Positions 48,371-61,164 of a stretch of 64,000 nucleotides of DNA are shown in pieces. The notes beneath the pieces were generated by a model, which saw nothing but the letters and a program-made list of their open reading frames with translations, did not search any database and was not told the origin of the DNA. A program made the position numbers and the translations under genes. This DNA comes from Motacilla alba alba (lineage: Eukaryota; Chordata; Aves; Passeriformes; Motacillidae): positions 8,537,501 through 8,601,500 of the forward strand of contig NC_052028.1 in assembly GCF_015832195.1 (NCBI RefSeq), written 5' to 3'. Positions within the stretch are counted from its first letter, which is position 1. Every line of letters begins with the position of its first letter.

Positions 48371-50062
48371 GCGGCCATTCCCAATGAAGAGCTCTTCCAC
48401 CACCACCCCCTCTGTGAAGTGCTTCATGGGGAAAGTAGGACACTTGGTCAGTGAAAGGGTTAGCAAAACCTGATGAAATCAGCTGTCCCCACCCAGAGCA
48501 TCCTGCTGGCTGGAGGTGCTGGGCAGGAGGTCACCCAAGTGGCTTTGAACCACTGCTCCTCTCCCGTTCGCCACCTCTGTGCTAAACACAGCTCAGCTGC
48601 CGTGAGAAGAATCTGCTTCATTGTGTTTCACGGGGTCCCGAAATTAGTGTTTTGTGAAAGAAAACAATAAACTCAACAATGGTGTGGTAAGTTCTTGAAA
48701 CCAAAGTAAAACTGGATACTGGAATCTAGAGCACTTTTCCCCTCTGGTTATAACAACTTTGCATTTGATTAAATGATAGGCAAAAAAAATCTCAACAGTA
48801 TCTCCTTTGTTCCATTGAAAAATCTGGAACTGTAATACACAAAGTACATGTCTGCCTTGAGGAGCTACATAGTAATCACAGACTGACCAAAATACCACTT
48901 TTTTTTTCTTTTTTTTTTTTTTTAAGTGATTCAGCTTGTCTGCTCTACACTGAATTTGTTTTCTGCTGTAGTTTGCTCTGAGGAGTAACATACACAAGCA
49001 TAAACTGAAGTTCTGCTCTGATGGGACCCACACAAAAGTAAAATATGAAATCCCAAGGTTTTAAGGTGTGTTTGGCTGGGTGCAAGGGGGCTGTGATTAT
49101 AAAGGCTTTTGAGAAAAGACTTTTTGAGTTGCCAGGAAGAGGCTCTTTGCAGCAAAATGCTCAGAAAGGGTCAGAAATGTGGAATTTTTATTCTGATGCT
49201 GAGGATCTGGCACTGCAGAGATTGCTTTCATGTTTAGGAAATAAACCATTGTAAGATCTACCACATGAAAATTTGTTGTTCTTAGCATGGAGAGGCTGAT
49301 GAGGTGATTCTCGTGCTGCTGCCCTGGAATTATTAGTGTGGGAGTCAGGATAGTGAGGAGGAGCTGTTGTCTTTGGATTCTAAGTGGGAGACACAGCACA
49401 ACCCCTGACACCACCAAACCCGTGGTCAAAAATTGGCCTTTGAGCTTTGGCTTCTTGCTATAACTTGTGGACTGGCATTTCCAGATTTGGAATCTCACCG
49501 TCCAAAAAAATATATGGATTTAGAAATACAAGTGATGTTTCGCAAGATTGCATCATGCTGTGCTGAGTATTCTTTGGAGTGCTCAGATAAATTAAATAAA
49601 TAGGTAAATTAAGTATGCATATTAACCCAAAATTGAAACCAGAAGTAATAACATAAAATAAGAAATAAAATTTTAGAAAAATTAAATAAACATCCAAACC
49701 TTTTTGTTTGACTTTCTCTGATACAAAGAAATTTCTCCAGGACTGTACAGCATATGAAACACATTATAAATGCTCTTGTAAAATCCACATCATTATACCA
49801 CATGAAAGGCTGGGTCCTAAAAATAGCCATTCAGAGAGGATGCAGGCTAGTAGCAATTTCGGTGATCATGAAATAGTTGTGTTGACATCTCTATGCGTGC
49901 ACACCCACAGAAAGCTTTGACTTTTGAATGTTAGCAACATTTGTGCTTTATGGAATTTTACATCTCGTCCCATGGATAGTCCTTTACCCAGGGGTAGAGA
50001 TTCATTTCTGATCTTATTCCCATTTTTCTAACCCTGATTTTATTGAGAGAATAGGTACCTTA

Positions 50063-50065
50063 CTC

Positions 50066-50102
<37 letters not shown>

Positions 50103-50105
50103 TTT
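50063..50105. repeat. (TTTTC)n passing into poly-T
   Basis: Five or so ttttc units run into a T-only tract within TCF7 intron 3. Another T-rich tract lies at 48899-48923. Confidence 0.9.
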
Positions 50106-53100
50106 AGATTTTATGTGAAACTCTTTCCTTGCTGTCAGTTTGACAGTGGTTGGCAATATCAGTTGTATTTCCCTGTCTCCCAGCAGGGAAATATATGGGT
50201 TTTTTTTTTCCTTCAGTAGACACACACATATCCCCAGTATTTTGGAGAACTAACTGTTAAAATGTAAACCTACAGCATTAGATAATAACACAAGAAGCTG
50301 CCACATCTATACAGCCTTTGTATCTGGTGTAGTATTCAAAAGAAAGTAAATGAAATCTGCAGTAATTACACAGTAATGTATCCACAACAAAAAATTTCTT
50401 CCTTGTCCCAGCAATCAGAACTTGGCTTTTGTTTCGGAATATGAAAGGCTGCAGCCTCCTGCCTTCGGTGTGTTCGCAGCAAAGCCCTGGCTGGGATCAA
50501 CTGCCGTAGCTCTGGGACAGACAACAGAGTCCTGCCAGCTGATATCGCGCGAGATCTTTTTGAAGAGCTCATCAGATTTGGGTTTATTGCTGTTGTGTTT
50601 CGGTTTTCGCTTGTTGTTTGTTTGAAAGCATTACTATAGGGATCGTTTGCTGAAGAACGTTGGAATCTTCAGCGCTGATCTCTTGTTTGCATTTCTCTTT
50701 TATAAGAAATATGACGGTGCTGGAGATGCACACCTTCACTTGAGGGTTTCTGAAGCTTGTGGTTTAAGCCTGTCCTGGATTTTAAGTGTGTGGCCCTTCT
50801 AAAACCACATGGAAACAGTCTATATCCTCAAAATAAGTTTGCTTCTGGAACTGGAGCAGAATCTGTGCAGATGGCAAGTGAAATAACAGGGTGTTGAAGA
50901 AAATGACATTGCTTCTGAAATAGTTGGCATGAAAATCCTGAAGTCTGAAGTTTCATTCAAATCAGATGTAGCTCTGGTTCGTGGGGCTGGACATGAATTT
51001 GCCCAGCAATGCAGCTCCAAGGGATTTACAGGGAGGTGTACAGTTGTTCCAGGTTGTTTTAAGTGCAGGGCAGCTCCTGTCCCTTGTCCTGGGCGGGGGT
51101 CCTGTTCCAAAGCAAGCAGGCTTGCCAGTTTTTACCTTGGTCGGTTGACTTCTTGCGGGCTGTTAACAATTCTGAAGAATCAAATGCTGTAAAATGACAT
51201 CACGGAAGTGAGTTTGCTCTTGCCAATTTAGCTCCCTAGAACAGCTGGACTAGGGGACATGGGAACACCTTGACAAGGCAATAGTTTTATAGTGTAATTG
51301 CATTAATTTCTACGTGAAGTCATCAGGAATTGAAGGATCTCTTCCCAACTGAGGGCTGAGAAATTTTGGCTCCTTTTGGCATCCTGCTCTTTACAATGCA
51401 ACAGACAGCAGTGTTTAGAAAAAGCTAAAAAGTTTTAATGCTTCTGGCTTGAGGCTGGTGTCATGCTTAAGCCCTTTTCTCTTTTCCATAATTAATTGGG
51501 TGCCTGAAAATGAGGTTATATCTGGCAACGTCAGTTTTTTACTATTTTGGTGAGCTCAGGTTTTTCTGCTAGGAGCAGAATTCAGGTAAAAGCACCAAAT
51601 GTTCCTGGCTGGGACTTCTGACAGCACTTGAATGCAAGAGCCGTTATACAGAAAATTTAATTTCTTGACTCGAGAGTACAGAAAATTACCTGATATGTTC
51701 TTGCCAATTGTTTGGCTATTGACATTTACTGGAGCTAGTATATAACTACATGCATGTATTCAAACTTTGCAAAATAGAATGTTTTCAAATTACAGTACAC
51801 TATTTGTACAGATCTAGGACATGAATCTGCTTATAAATGCATAGTGATGGATGAGGCAGGCTGCAGGGAATCCCTGAAAGATCAGCTCCCATATCCAAAA
51901 GCATCACTCTTCATCCAAATTTCCTGCTGAAACCAGTGGTAAATGCCTGAGTGTGGGGTGGGCGCGTTGCTGTTTCCGTGGGCAGGAGCTGCCTCTCTCC
52001 TGCCTGCGCCCCTGGAGCTCGTTTGATATGGGAGCCGAGTGATCCTCTTACCAGAGAGCACCAGGTGCTGTGGCAGACGGTGTAAATAGCCAAATAAACA
52101 GACATGAGTAGCACCAGTTGTTTATGTGTTAACACAGGATGTTCTCAAAATCAGGTAAGAAGTGAGGCATGTTACCAAGTTTTATAGCAGAGGAACCGGA
52201 TAGTCTTGTAACTGCCGTGCATGGCCACGGCAGAGGAAGCATGGTTTTATCCCGGCTTCAGCTCCCAGTCCCACAGGAGCTTGTTTTTCTGTGACTCAGT
52301 TTCCCCCAGGAGCATTAGGAGTTTTATCATTTCATGTGTAAGTGATGCTTGGAGAGCACGGCAATGTTGATACTGAAACAAAGCATAAAATCCCACTCAG
52401 GCTGCTGCAAGAGGGGATGTTTCAGAAACAATCAGAGAAGAACTAGCCTAAAAGAGTAAGCTTTTAGACCACTTGTGCTGCTTATTAGACCACTTACTTC
52501 AACATATTAAACAAATTACAATTTCATAATCTTTTAGGAAGTTGTAGGTGGCCCTTAGACCACAACTTCTTCAAGGCAGCTGGCATCTTGCTTTAAAAAC
52601 AAATAACCTTCTCAGCCTAAATGATAATTTCATAGAGTGGCATTAGCTGGATGGCAACAATGATGGCATGGTCCAACACATTGTCTGAAAGACACATGAC
52701 ACACAAATCCTCGTTATTAAACCAGGAACAAATGTAATTTATTTTCCCACTTGTAATATGGTGATGAGAACAACCTCCAGGATCACACAGTGTAGCTTTT
52801 GGACACATGTACCAAACCTCTGGATGCATAATTCAAATTCTTTGTCATGAAGAATCAGTCTATTTATCTTGGAACCTTTTTTACTTAAACAGTAATCTCT
52901 AGGAAATCATTTAACAGTAGTTCGCTGCCAGTTTGTCAGTTAATGGCTTGAGGCAAAATCTGAAGCAGATGAAAACTTTTCCAGGGCGATGCTGCTGTCG
53001 CATGGGGTGCCGAAAGGTTTATAGCAGAAAGCAAGCGAGGAGGCGGTCAGATGAGTTCAGTCCAACTTTTAGAATCAGGAGGAAACTCGGCACACCAGAG

Positions 53101-53258
53101 CAAAGACGGCTTTTGCAAGCACATCGTGTGTAGAATGTGAAAGCCATCAATTGCGCCCATGTCGACTTCTAAGCTGAAATTTTCCTTACTGGAGGCTCCA
53201 GGTGTGAGTGTGTGGAGGCCAAAACCACATGTGTTTGTGGCGGCTGGGGCTCTGCCTC

Positions 53259-53450
53259 GCTTCTTTGCATCCTGGGCATTTCTGCATCTCTGTGTCCCAG
53301 GTATCCCTGTGTCTCTGCATCCTGGGCATCTGAATAAGTGTCCTGGACATCTTTGCATTCTGGGCATTTCTGCATCTCACACCCTGGGCATCTGCATCTT
53401 TGCATCCCGGTATCTCCTCATCCTTAGGCATCTCCCCATCCCAGGTGTGG
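53259..53450. repeat. Degenerate CATC/CTGGGCAT minisatellite
   Basis: Words such as tttgcatcctgggcatttct, gcatctctgtgtcccagg, catcctgggcatctg and cattctgggcatttctgc recur about every 20-25 bp, too diverged for a single consensus. It lies in TCF7 intron 3. Open frames across it are not genes. Confidence 0.7.
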
Positions 53451-53598
53451 AGGCAGCCAGGCGGGAGAGCCGGGGCACAGCCCCCCCTGCTCAGCTGGGG
53501 TGCTGCAGGGTGTCTGCCAGGGCAGCAGAGTCCTCCAGCTCTCAGATGTTATCGCTTCTCTCTAAAAGTCTAGCAGCGAGTTTCAGTTAGGTAATGAG

Positions 53599-53665
53599 TT
53601 ATCTGATTTCCCTTTAATCTGGGCAGCATCACTCCAGCGTGATAACCTCGCATCGCTGTTTATCT
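53599..53665. promoter_or_regulatory. Cluster of three GATA motifs in intron 3
   Basis: There are TTATCT at 53599-53604, TGATAA at 53640-53645 and TTATCT at 53660-53665, all fitting WGATAR on one strand or the other. Single sites are common by chance; three in 67 bp are less so. Confidence 0.3.
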
Positions 53666-54528
53666 CACGCTCAGTGCTGCAGGAGGAAAATTGGCAAGAA
53701 TGGGTGAAAATTCACTGGAAAAGGAGCTGAGAAAAGGTGCCCTGGTCTGCACCAAATTCCTCCTTTTTGCAGCAGGTGCGGGTTAGAAATAACTGCCCCG
53801 AGTCGAAATTCTCCCAAGAGGCCACAAAATCCAGCTGAAGTCAATGCCACTTCCCTGCAGCATTATCTCCCACTCAGTGCTGTCTGCCCACAGAGGATGG
53901 TAGGGTGTAGGAACTGGCAGGGGATTAATGGCAGCCTGGTTCATAAAAAACTCCGCTGCCAGAAGGACGTGGGACCCAGACAGAAGTAAAGAGGGGCTGG
54001 TTCTCTCTGCAGATGCCCCCAAGTGCTATTTGTCTGAGAGCAGATTTTCCCACAGATCTTTGGCCTTCATATTATTTGAAGAACCCCCTCTGCAGCTGCA
54101 ATCCTTCCCTCCCCCGAGGGAAAAACAGGGTGGTAACTTTGTGAACTGAATGGTGTGGAGGTTTAGGAGTACTGCCATGGGAGGGGAAGATTTGGCTCAT
54201 TAGCGTGGAACATTGTGTTGCCAGGAACAGAGTTTTGGGGCAGAACTAATAACATGGAAGCAGATGCAGTCAGCTTTTATTAAACTGGTTTGTAGATGAC
54301 TTTAAATAGGCAACAGTTGTATCTGGGGCTTTCCTTGTAAGAGGCAGAATGGCAGACCCCAGCAGAAGCAGAATCTGGCTTAGATGCCGGATAAAAAGCA
54401 CACAGGAGCTAACCAAATTTCTCGATGCTAGGAAATATTTCTTCCAGATATGTTTTTAAAAGAAAAAAAACACAACTGAAGACTTTGTGATTGGGTTATA
54501 ATTTTTAAACCTTTAGAGTCCACGCATC

Positions 54529-55184
54529 TCACTTTGGGGAAGGAGCAAGCAGCTCTAGAGCCACAGTGTTCATATTCTGAAGGACCCAGCGTGATCTCAC
54601 CTCTGCTTTATCCTGATGCGCCATCTCCTCTGGGCCATGGACTCCCAAGTTGCACTCGGTTACCCCATCTGAGCATACATTAACTGCTTGACAGTGCATT
54701 AGAGGCAGGCATGGATAAATTAATTTCCAAGCACTTCTCCCTTGAACCACCCTTTCCGTAGCACCAATTAACTCCGTAGCACTAATCAGCATCAGCGATG
54801 GTCGGATGCCATTTCCTGACACATGGCATTCCAGGGCCACCAGTAACGATGGGTTGAACTCACTCTGTAATTGCTGTACCCAAGTACTCAGGTTGAAATG
54901 ACCGTCAGCCAAATACAAAGTGCCCATCCCAGCCAGCTCCCAAATCTGAGTGAGACCCTTGTTGCCTCTGAGGAGTCACCACAAAGACCATCCATCCTCG
55001 GGCAGACCCAGCAATGACAATTGCTGTGTGTCCCTACAGTGTCCTCCTGGTCCTTCACCACCTCGGTACAGCCTGGACTAACTGCCTGGCTTTCATGGGG
55101 GTGTTGGGAATGGTCGGTGCCCATCAGTGCAGCCAACCCTGCAACTGTCTGCAGAGGGGCCTGTTGGATTTCCGACATCTCCAT
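54529..55184 (-). pseudogene. Unidentified broken coding-like relic
   Basis: Two frames of 98 codons (54888-55184) and 132 codons (54529-54927) overlap on the - strand. Their composition looks more protein-like than nearby chance frames, with spaced Cys and Trp (NCHCWVCPRMDG) in the first and a Leu/Ser-rich stretch in the second. The change of frame near 54.9 kb suggests one ancient coding region with a frameshift. A retroelement or endogenous-retrovirus envelope-type origin is possible, but I recognise no diagnostic motif such as a transmembrane-subunit immunosuppressive region or reverse transcriptase. No LTRs were seen. Treat it as unknown. Confidence 0.25.
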
Positions 55185-57956
55185 AGATGTCTGTCAGCTC
55201 CTTCTATGCCAACTCCAGCCACCATTTCATAGAGCAAAGAGAACCATCCAGAAATCCTTTCCCTGCTCCATGCACCCAAGAGCAGCCTGGCATACCCACC
55301 ATGTCTTCCTCGCTGTGCTCCACGCAGCCTCATCATCCATCCCAGTCACGCTGAATAAAACAAGAATCCATTTGGGTGCTGTACTCCATCCTGCCTTGCT
55401 TGTGCAATACTTTTTTTTCTCAGGCAGTTTCTAATCTAGAGATTTTCTGGGATCTGTGCGTGGCATTAAGGGAAGTCTCCTCATCACCTCAGGTTCTGTC
55501 TTTCGGTACCGAGTGTTTAAGACATAATTCCAGGCGTCCAGGGCTTGCTTTCTCTTTGTGTCTCCTTTGCTGTTGCTTTCATTTGCTAACATGTTGAACT
55601 TCAAAGTCTATTCTTTCTCATTCCTAATTTTTATGGAAAAATGGTCTGAACCCCATTTGCATTTCCTCCCTGAGGATACTGGCAGTCCTTAATCCTATAT
55701 ATTAAAGAATGTCAGTTTTCCCAGCAGCCCTCTATTCTGGGACTACTCTTCCACTCTGTTTTCTCCTTGAAATGCTCTCCTGTGGTTCAAAATTGCTCTT
55801 CACGGTGCCCCTGACCACTGTCACTTGCTGTTATGAGCTATTTGCACGGATGTTTGATCACTTTTTAAGCCCTTTTCCCTTCCCATCCTGTCCCTTGCAG
55901 GTAATTTGTGAAGGTTTCATGCCCATGGCAGTAGATGCCTGTTTGCTCTCAGAGGTTGCAGCATGGGCCGTGTGCTCTGCAACCAGCAATATTCAGGACC
56001 TGCTGCAATAACTATTTATAAAGCCAAGAGATAGCAGGATGAAAGTAAATAGGGCACTATTTTATTTAGGCTGATTTTAATTTCACACTGGTGGTCTCCA
56101 TATTCCAATTGAGTCCCAGTGGCCACCAGCATTTACCTGCTCGAGAGGCAATTGCCATCTGTGCTTCCCCTGCTGTGAGGCAGGAGGGTACAGGGACCCT
56201 CTGTCTCTCAGTCCCCTGTCCCTCTTCCTGCTTCCAGACAGGACCACAGCAATTCCCTGTGTTCCCCAGCTGCTGGGAGCTGTGGGAAGTAGTAGAACAC
56301 CGACAGCACCGGCCGTGCAGATCCAGGGATTTAGATCACGCAAACTCAGTGTTCTCTCCTACAAGCCATTCTCAGCGATGTGCTCAGTAATTAGCATGTT
56401 CATAAACACTTTGTAATCTTGTGATCATGGCTTGCAGATTAGCTCTTTTGCCAGCTTTGCGATTTCTTTGCCAGTTTTAGTTTTAATTGCAAATCCATTA
56501 CTGCCAGCTCCCTTGCATATTGTAGCAATAGGCAAATTAAAACACTTGGACACAGTTGGGCGGGTTTCAGTTAAGAAATTAATTGTTACTGCCAACCAGT
56601 GCTTTTTAATGTGAGGGTGGCATTTGAGTTTGTTTTTGAGGGCATAATCTCCAAGACTTTCTTTTTTCCCTTCTCCTCCCCCCTCCCCAGACTGCGTTGC
56701 CCTGTCGAGCAGCTCCCCAGATGGCATGAAGCAAATGCTTGCCTCTTTGATCTCCTAGTCAAGAAATTTGGAAGTCGTTCTGAATTTATGAGAATCCTGT
56801 CTGAAATAAATCTGTCTGTGCACAGGGCCACACTAAGGCAACCTGGAGCTGCAGGCACGGCTCACCTGAACCTCCCAGGGAAGCACAGGATTCCATCCCA
56901 CAGGAGCATCGTGTGATGCTGTAGCGATAAAGAGAAACTTCATGCATATTGTTGAACATGAAAAAGTCTAGACAATCTACAATTTACCAGTCGGGGTAAT
57001 TGGCTAAAGGCTTAATCCACCCTGATAATCCAGTAATGGTATTGTTGGCAGGACATTGATGTAAATATCACTCAGCAGTGCTGGCAGCCGCTGTCTCCTG
57101 TGATTGCTGCCATTCCCAATTCCTTTTCCACAGTTGTTAGGGCTGATGGGGAATTTTCAGAGTTCTGCAGACTTCTTGTCTTTTACAAAAACTGTCTGGG
57201 CTCTGTGGTTATTTTTCACTCCCTTTGTTGAATAAGTAGCATTTTTCACCAGGTTAGAATTTTCACAGACCCATTCCTCAAGAACGTCTTTGTTCCTTGA
57301 TGTTCTTTTTTCCTTCGTGTATTTCTCCCATAGCTCTCTCCAGCTTTCTGATGCTGCTGTCGCACAGTTTGCCATCACCCTCCTACACAAACAACATCTG
57401 TTCCTACAGCGGACCTGTGCCAGCACTGCAAGCCACCTACCACCTGTGTGTCACCACCAAACCTGGTGGCATTCACTAAGACTTCGGTGGCATCACTCTG
57501 CACAAGCCCTGACATGCCACCAGCATGGCTGGGGCTGCAGACACTGGTGGGGCACTGTGGAGGTCAATGAGCTGAGCAGGGTTCTAGAAATCCCCATTTT
57601 TGCAGGGGTGTTTTTAATGCATTTCTGTGTGCCCCATAGGGACAGAAAAGGGGATTGTACCACCACAGATGTAGGGAAGGACAGACAGACTTAGTCCAGC
57701 CTCCAAATCTGAGTCTCCCACCACTGCAGTGCTTGTCCCCACATGCATGCCTGTTGATGTGTTAGAGCATGGCTGGGCTTAAATCTTTGTTTAATTGCAC
57801 ATGAAGCCAGTGTCAAAAAATACCTGTCCCATTCTTGTTACTTTATTCTCTTTAACTCATTCCCTCAATTTGCCTTGGTAAACGTGGTTGTTTTCAGCTG
57901 CCTTTACAGCTGGAGCCTCCACAGTACCAAACACAAATGGAACCTGCCTGATTGGA

Positions 57957-58085
57957 GTCACAGAATCCTAGAATCACAGTATGGTTTAGTCAGAAAGGAC
58001 CTTAAAGACCTTCTAATTCCATCCTCCTGGCCATGGGGAGGGATGCCACCCAAGAGATGAAGTTGCTCAGGGCCCCATCCAACTG
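57957..58085 (-). mobile_element. CR1 LINE 3' end, antisense
   Basis: It begins gtcacagaatcctagaatcac and continues gaaaggaccttaaagacc and cctggccatggggaggg to about 58085. It is a diverged CR1 terminus in TCF7 intron 3. Confidence 0.85.
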
Positions 58086-61014
58086 CTCTGTACAGCTCAT
58101 CTGCCTTCAGAGAGATTGGGGTTGGGTAATGAAATGGAGCTCAGCAGAGGATTCCCTGATGATCGAAGCAGAAGCACCCTGGGAATTCCTTATCTGCAGC
58201 AATGTTGACTCCATGCTGCCAGCTGAAGTATTAAAAACCCTATATGTAATAATATATACTCTTATTTTGATCACTGACCCAGCTGAGATGGCTGTGAATC
58301 CTTGACACCATTCTTAAGGCAGCCTGTTAATGGTTTTTTGAACATTGCTTTTTTTTTTTCCTGCTCAGAAAACAATAGAAGCAGCACAGTTCCGCTGCAA
58401 ACAAAACCTGAACATGCTCTAACTTACATGTGAAATATCAAAGAGCGCTTATTCAGTACACATCGCCGCCCTTCCGTTTCACAGCAAACACCTTGTCACA
58501 GCCCAGAGACCTTGGGAAAACTATATATAGTGTATTCGGGCGAATGTCACCCTGGTAATTATCCCATAGCTCTGGCTCCACGATGTTGTGGCTAACAAAT
58601 CCAACTTTAATTGTTCGTGATCTCTATCGGAGCAGACATCGGGTTTGAGTTCAGTCGGTACGGAGTCAGGAGGAATAAACACAAACCTACAGTAAGATCA
58701 AAGCAGCAGAGAGGTGCACATGTGCTAATAATAATAGCTTATGAAAGCTCATATTTTCCTTCAACAACATCCTGTCATTTATGTATCAGCTTTGAAAAGG
58801 GTAAAAAAAAAAATTCAGTGTAATTTACTTCAGCAAAAAAATAGATAAGGCAGATACTTGATTGCAGCAGCTCGTGTGTGGTTTGCTGCGAGGATTGTAA
58901 ATTCATCGCGTCCTCCAGTGCATGTGTGAGGGGAAGGTGCAGAGGCTGAGCTGGCTGTGACCAAAGCACCATCATTATCTGATTTTTACATACAGCTGGT
59001 GACAATGTGATGCAGAAGGGAGGATGAGGTAAACAGTCTCAAAGTCGGTAACCGCATCCACACCTGGTGCACCTCGATAAAATGTCTGTAAACAGTCTGG
59101 ATGGAGTGAGGTTACAGCGAGGCTGAGGACAGCTAACGGCTCCAGGAGATGCAGGGAGAGGTACACCGAGGTTTGGGGATGATGTTTTGGTTGGGGTGGA
59201 ATTGCCCAGGGGATTAAAATGGGGATTTTGCCCTTTCATGGCCGTAGGCAGCTTTGCAGGTCGGCTTTCCCGGCAGCGTGTGGGACAAGCAGTGTGGCTG
59301 GGGTGACTGTACCAGGAGGCTCTCACTGAGCGGGGTCTGGCAGCTGTGATTTCACCTCCACACAACGTGACCTACCTCGGAAGGTCAGCCCTCAAAACTG
59401 GGCACAATGCTGACCATTTCCTCTGTCCTCTTACATCAAATTTTTACTTATCAGCTTTTTTAATCTAGCACAGTGGCTGAAGCTTCCGTCGGGGGGTTGT
59501 CTTGCCTGGCACTGAGATGCCTGGTGAGCTGTGGGGAATTGGGACACAGGGAACTGCAGGAGCAGAGCCGTGGTGGGTGATGTGCCTGTTGGGAAGGAGT
59601 CCCAGGGTGTTGTGAGTCTGTCTTTCACGTTGCATGCTGTGGTTGTTGACGTTCGGTTATGCCTGTAGTTCTCTCTGCAAGCAGGAAAGGGTTTGGGGTT
59701 TTGGTGAGGGGAGGAAGGCTGGCAATAAAAGGTGACAAAATGTCCCGCTGAGTACCGAAGATAGGCTGGCTGATGAAAGAGAAAGTTGTTTAGAAAGAGA
59801 ACCAAGGAGAAGAGCACAAACAGGAGCAGGTACAGGAGCAGTCACACTTCCTGCTCTTTCTGCACAGCTCCTTGGGCAGAGTGTGATGTGATGTGATGGT
59901 GGCCATGGGGTGACAGTGGCAGAGGGCAGTCCTTGCACTGGAAAGGTGTTTTTCGAGGCTGTGAAGCTGAGCTGGAGGCTGTTCAGAGTCTGCAGCAGCT
60001 GAATCGCAGCAAACAGGGACTCGTTAAGAAACTGGAGCAAATAATAATGATCCATATGTTTAATGCAGCTGAAAGGCGTACTTCAAAGATTCTGTTATCC
60101 TAAAAAAGCCCAAGTATAGAGGGGAATATACTTGATCACGGCTTGGAAGTTTTGATGGTAGCGTTGTAAGTAGGTCAGCAAACGGTAATATTTAAATTAA
60201 CTCCTCTTTCTGGCAACTAGATGGGAATGTAGGTCTAGAAATGGGTAAATGTAGATTCCCTTCCCAGCTCTGCCACTTTGACAAGTCACTTCATCTCCTC
60301 GTGCCTAAGGGAAAAATACACCTTTGGGCTCTGCCCAGTAATCATCAGCCAAATGCTTCCCCACCTATCTATAGGGCTTTAGAATATGTGATTGAAAAGT
60401 GCAAAGTGTTATTAACATTGAATTAATGTCTGCCATTACAATATGTAATGGAGCATTTCTGCACACACCCCATTTCCTCCTGCTCGAATGTTTTGTCAGA
60501 CAAGTCCAAGTGTTTACCAGCTTTATAGCTGGCCTAAAAAAGAGCCAGCAAGAGCTGGAGCTGCTGGTCCCTAGTGGAGCTGCCAGGCTTGTTTGATAGC
60601 TGGGGTGCAGAAACTGGCAGCAGAGCTGTCAGCACAGCCATGGACCGGAGTGCCCCCTCAGCAGCCAACCCACGGCTGTAGACTCATCTCCTGTCACTCC
60701 TGCACACTGTGGCACTGTACCAGGAGGCCAGGCTCCCCCTGCCACGGGGTGCATGGTGGGGTGCAAATGCACACCTCCTGCCAGGGATGGAGAGGGCCAG
60801 GCTGGTCTGAAAATGGGGAATGTGCTACTGGAGCACCTCACTTCTCTTTTCTGGGAGCTGAGAGCTGCAGCCCTCCCACAGCCTGCACCTCATCAACTGA
60901 TGGCAGCATTTGCACTTGCTTGGGCAGCACCAATTGCTTTAATTTCTACCTCTTCTAAATATATTGATTTTCTCTGTGGAAATAACTACATGTTTATTGA
61001 CCCACAGCTGTATT

Positions 61015-61164
61015 TAAGGATTCCCGCTCCTGGAAATATTCAAGGTCAGGTTGGATGGGGCTTGAATCAATCTTGTCTTGTGGAAGGTGTCCCTGCCCAT
61101 GTCAGGAGGGTTTGAACAAGAGTTTTAAGGTCTCTTCCAACCCAAACCATTCTATGATTCTGTG
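61015..61164 (+). mobile_element. CR1 LINE 3' end, sense
   Basis: It includes tcaaggtcaggttggatggg, cttgtggaaggtgtccctgcc, ctcttccaacccaaaccattc and tatgattctgtgat, the CR1 end in sense orientation. Confidence 0.9.
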
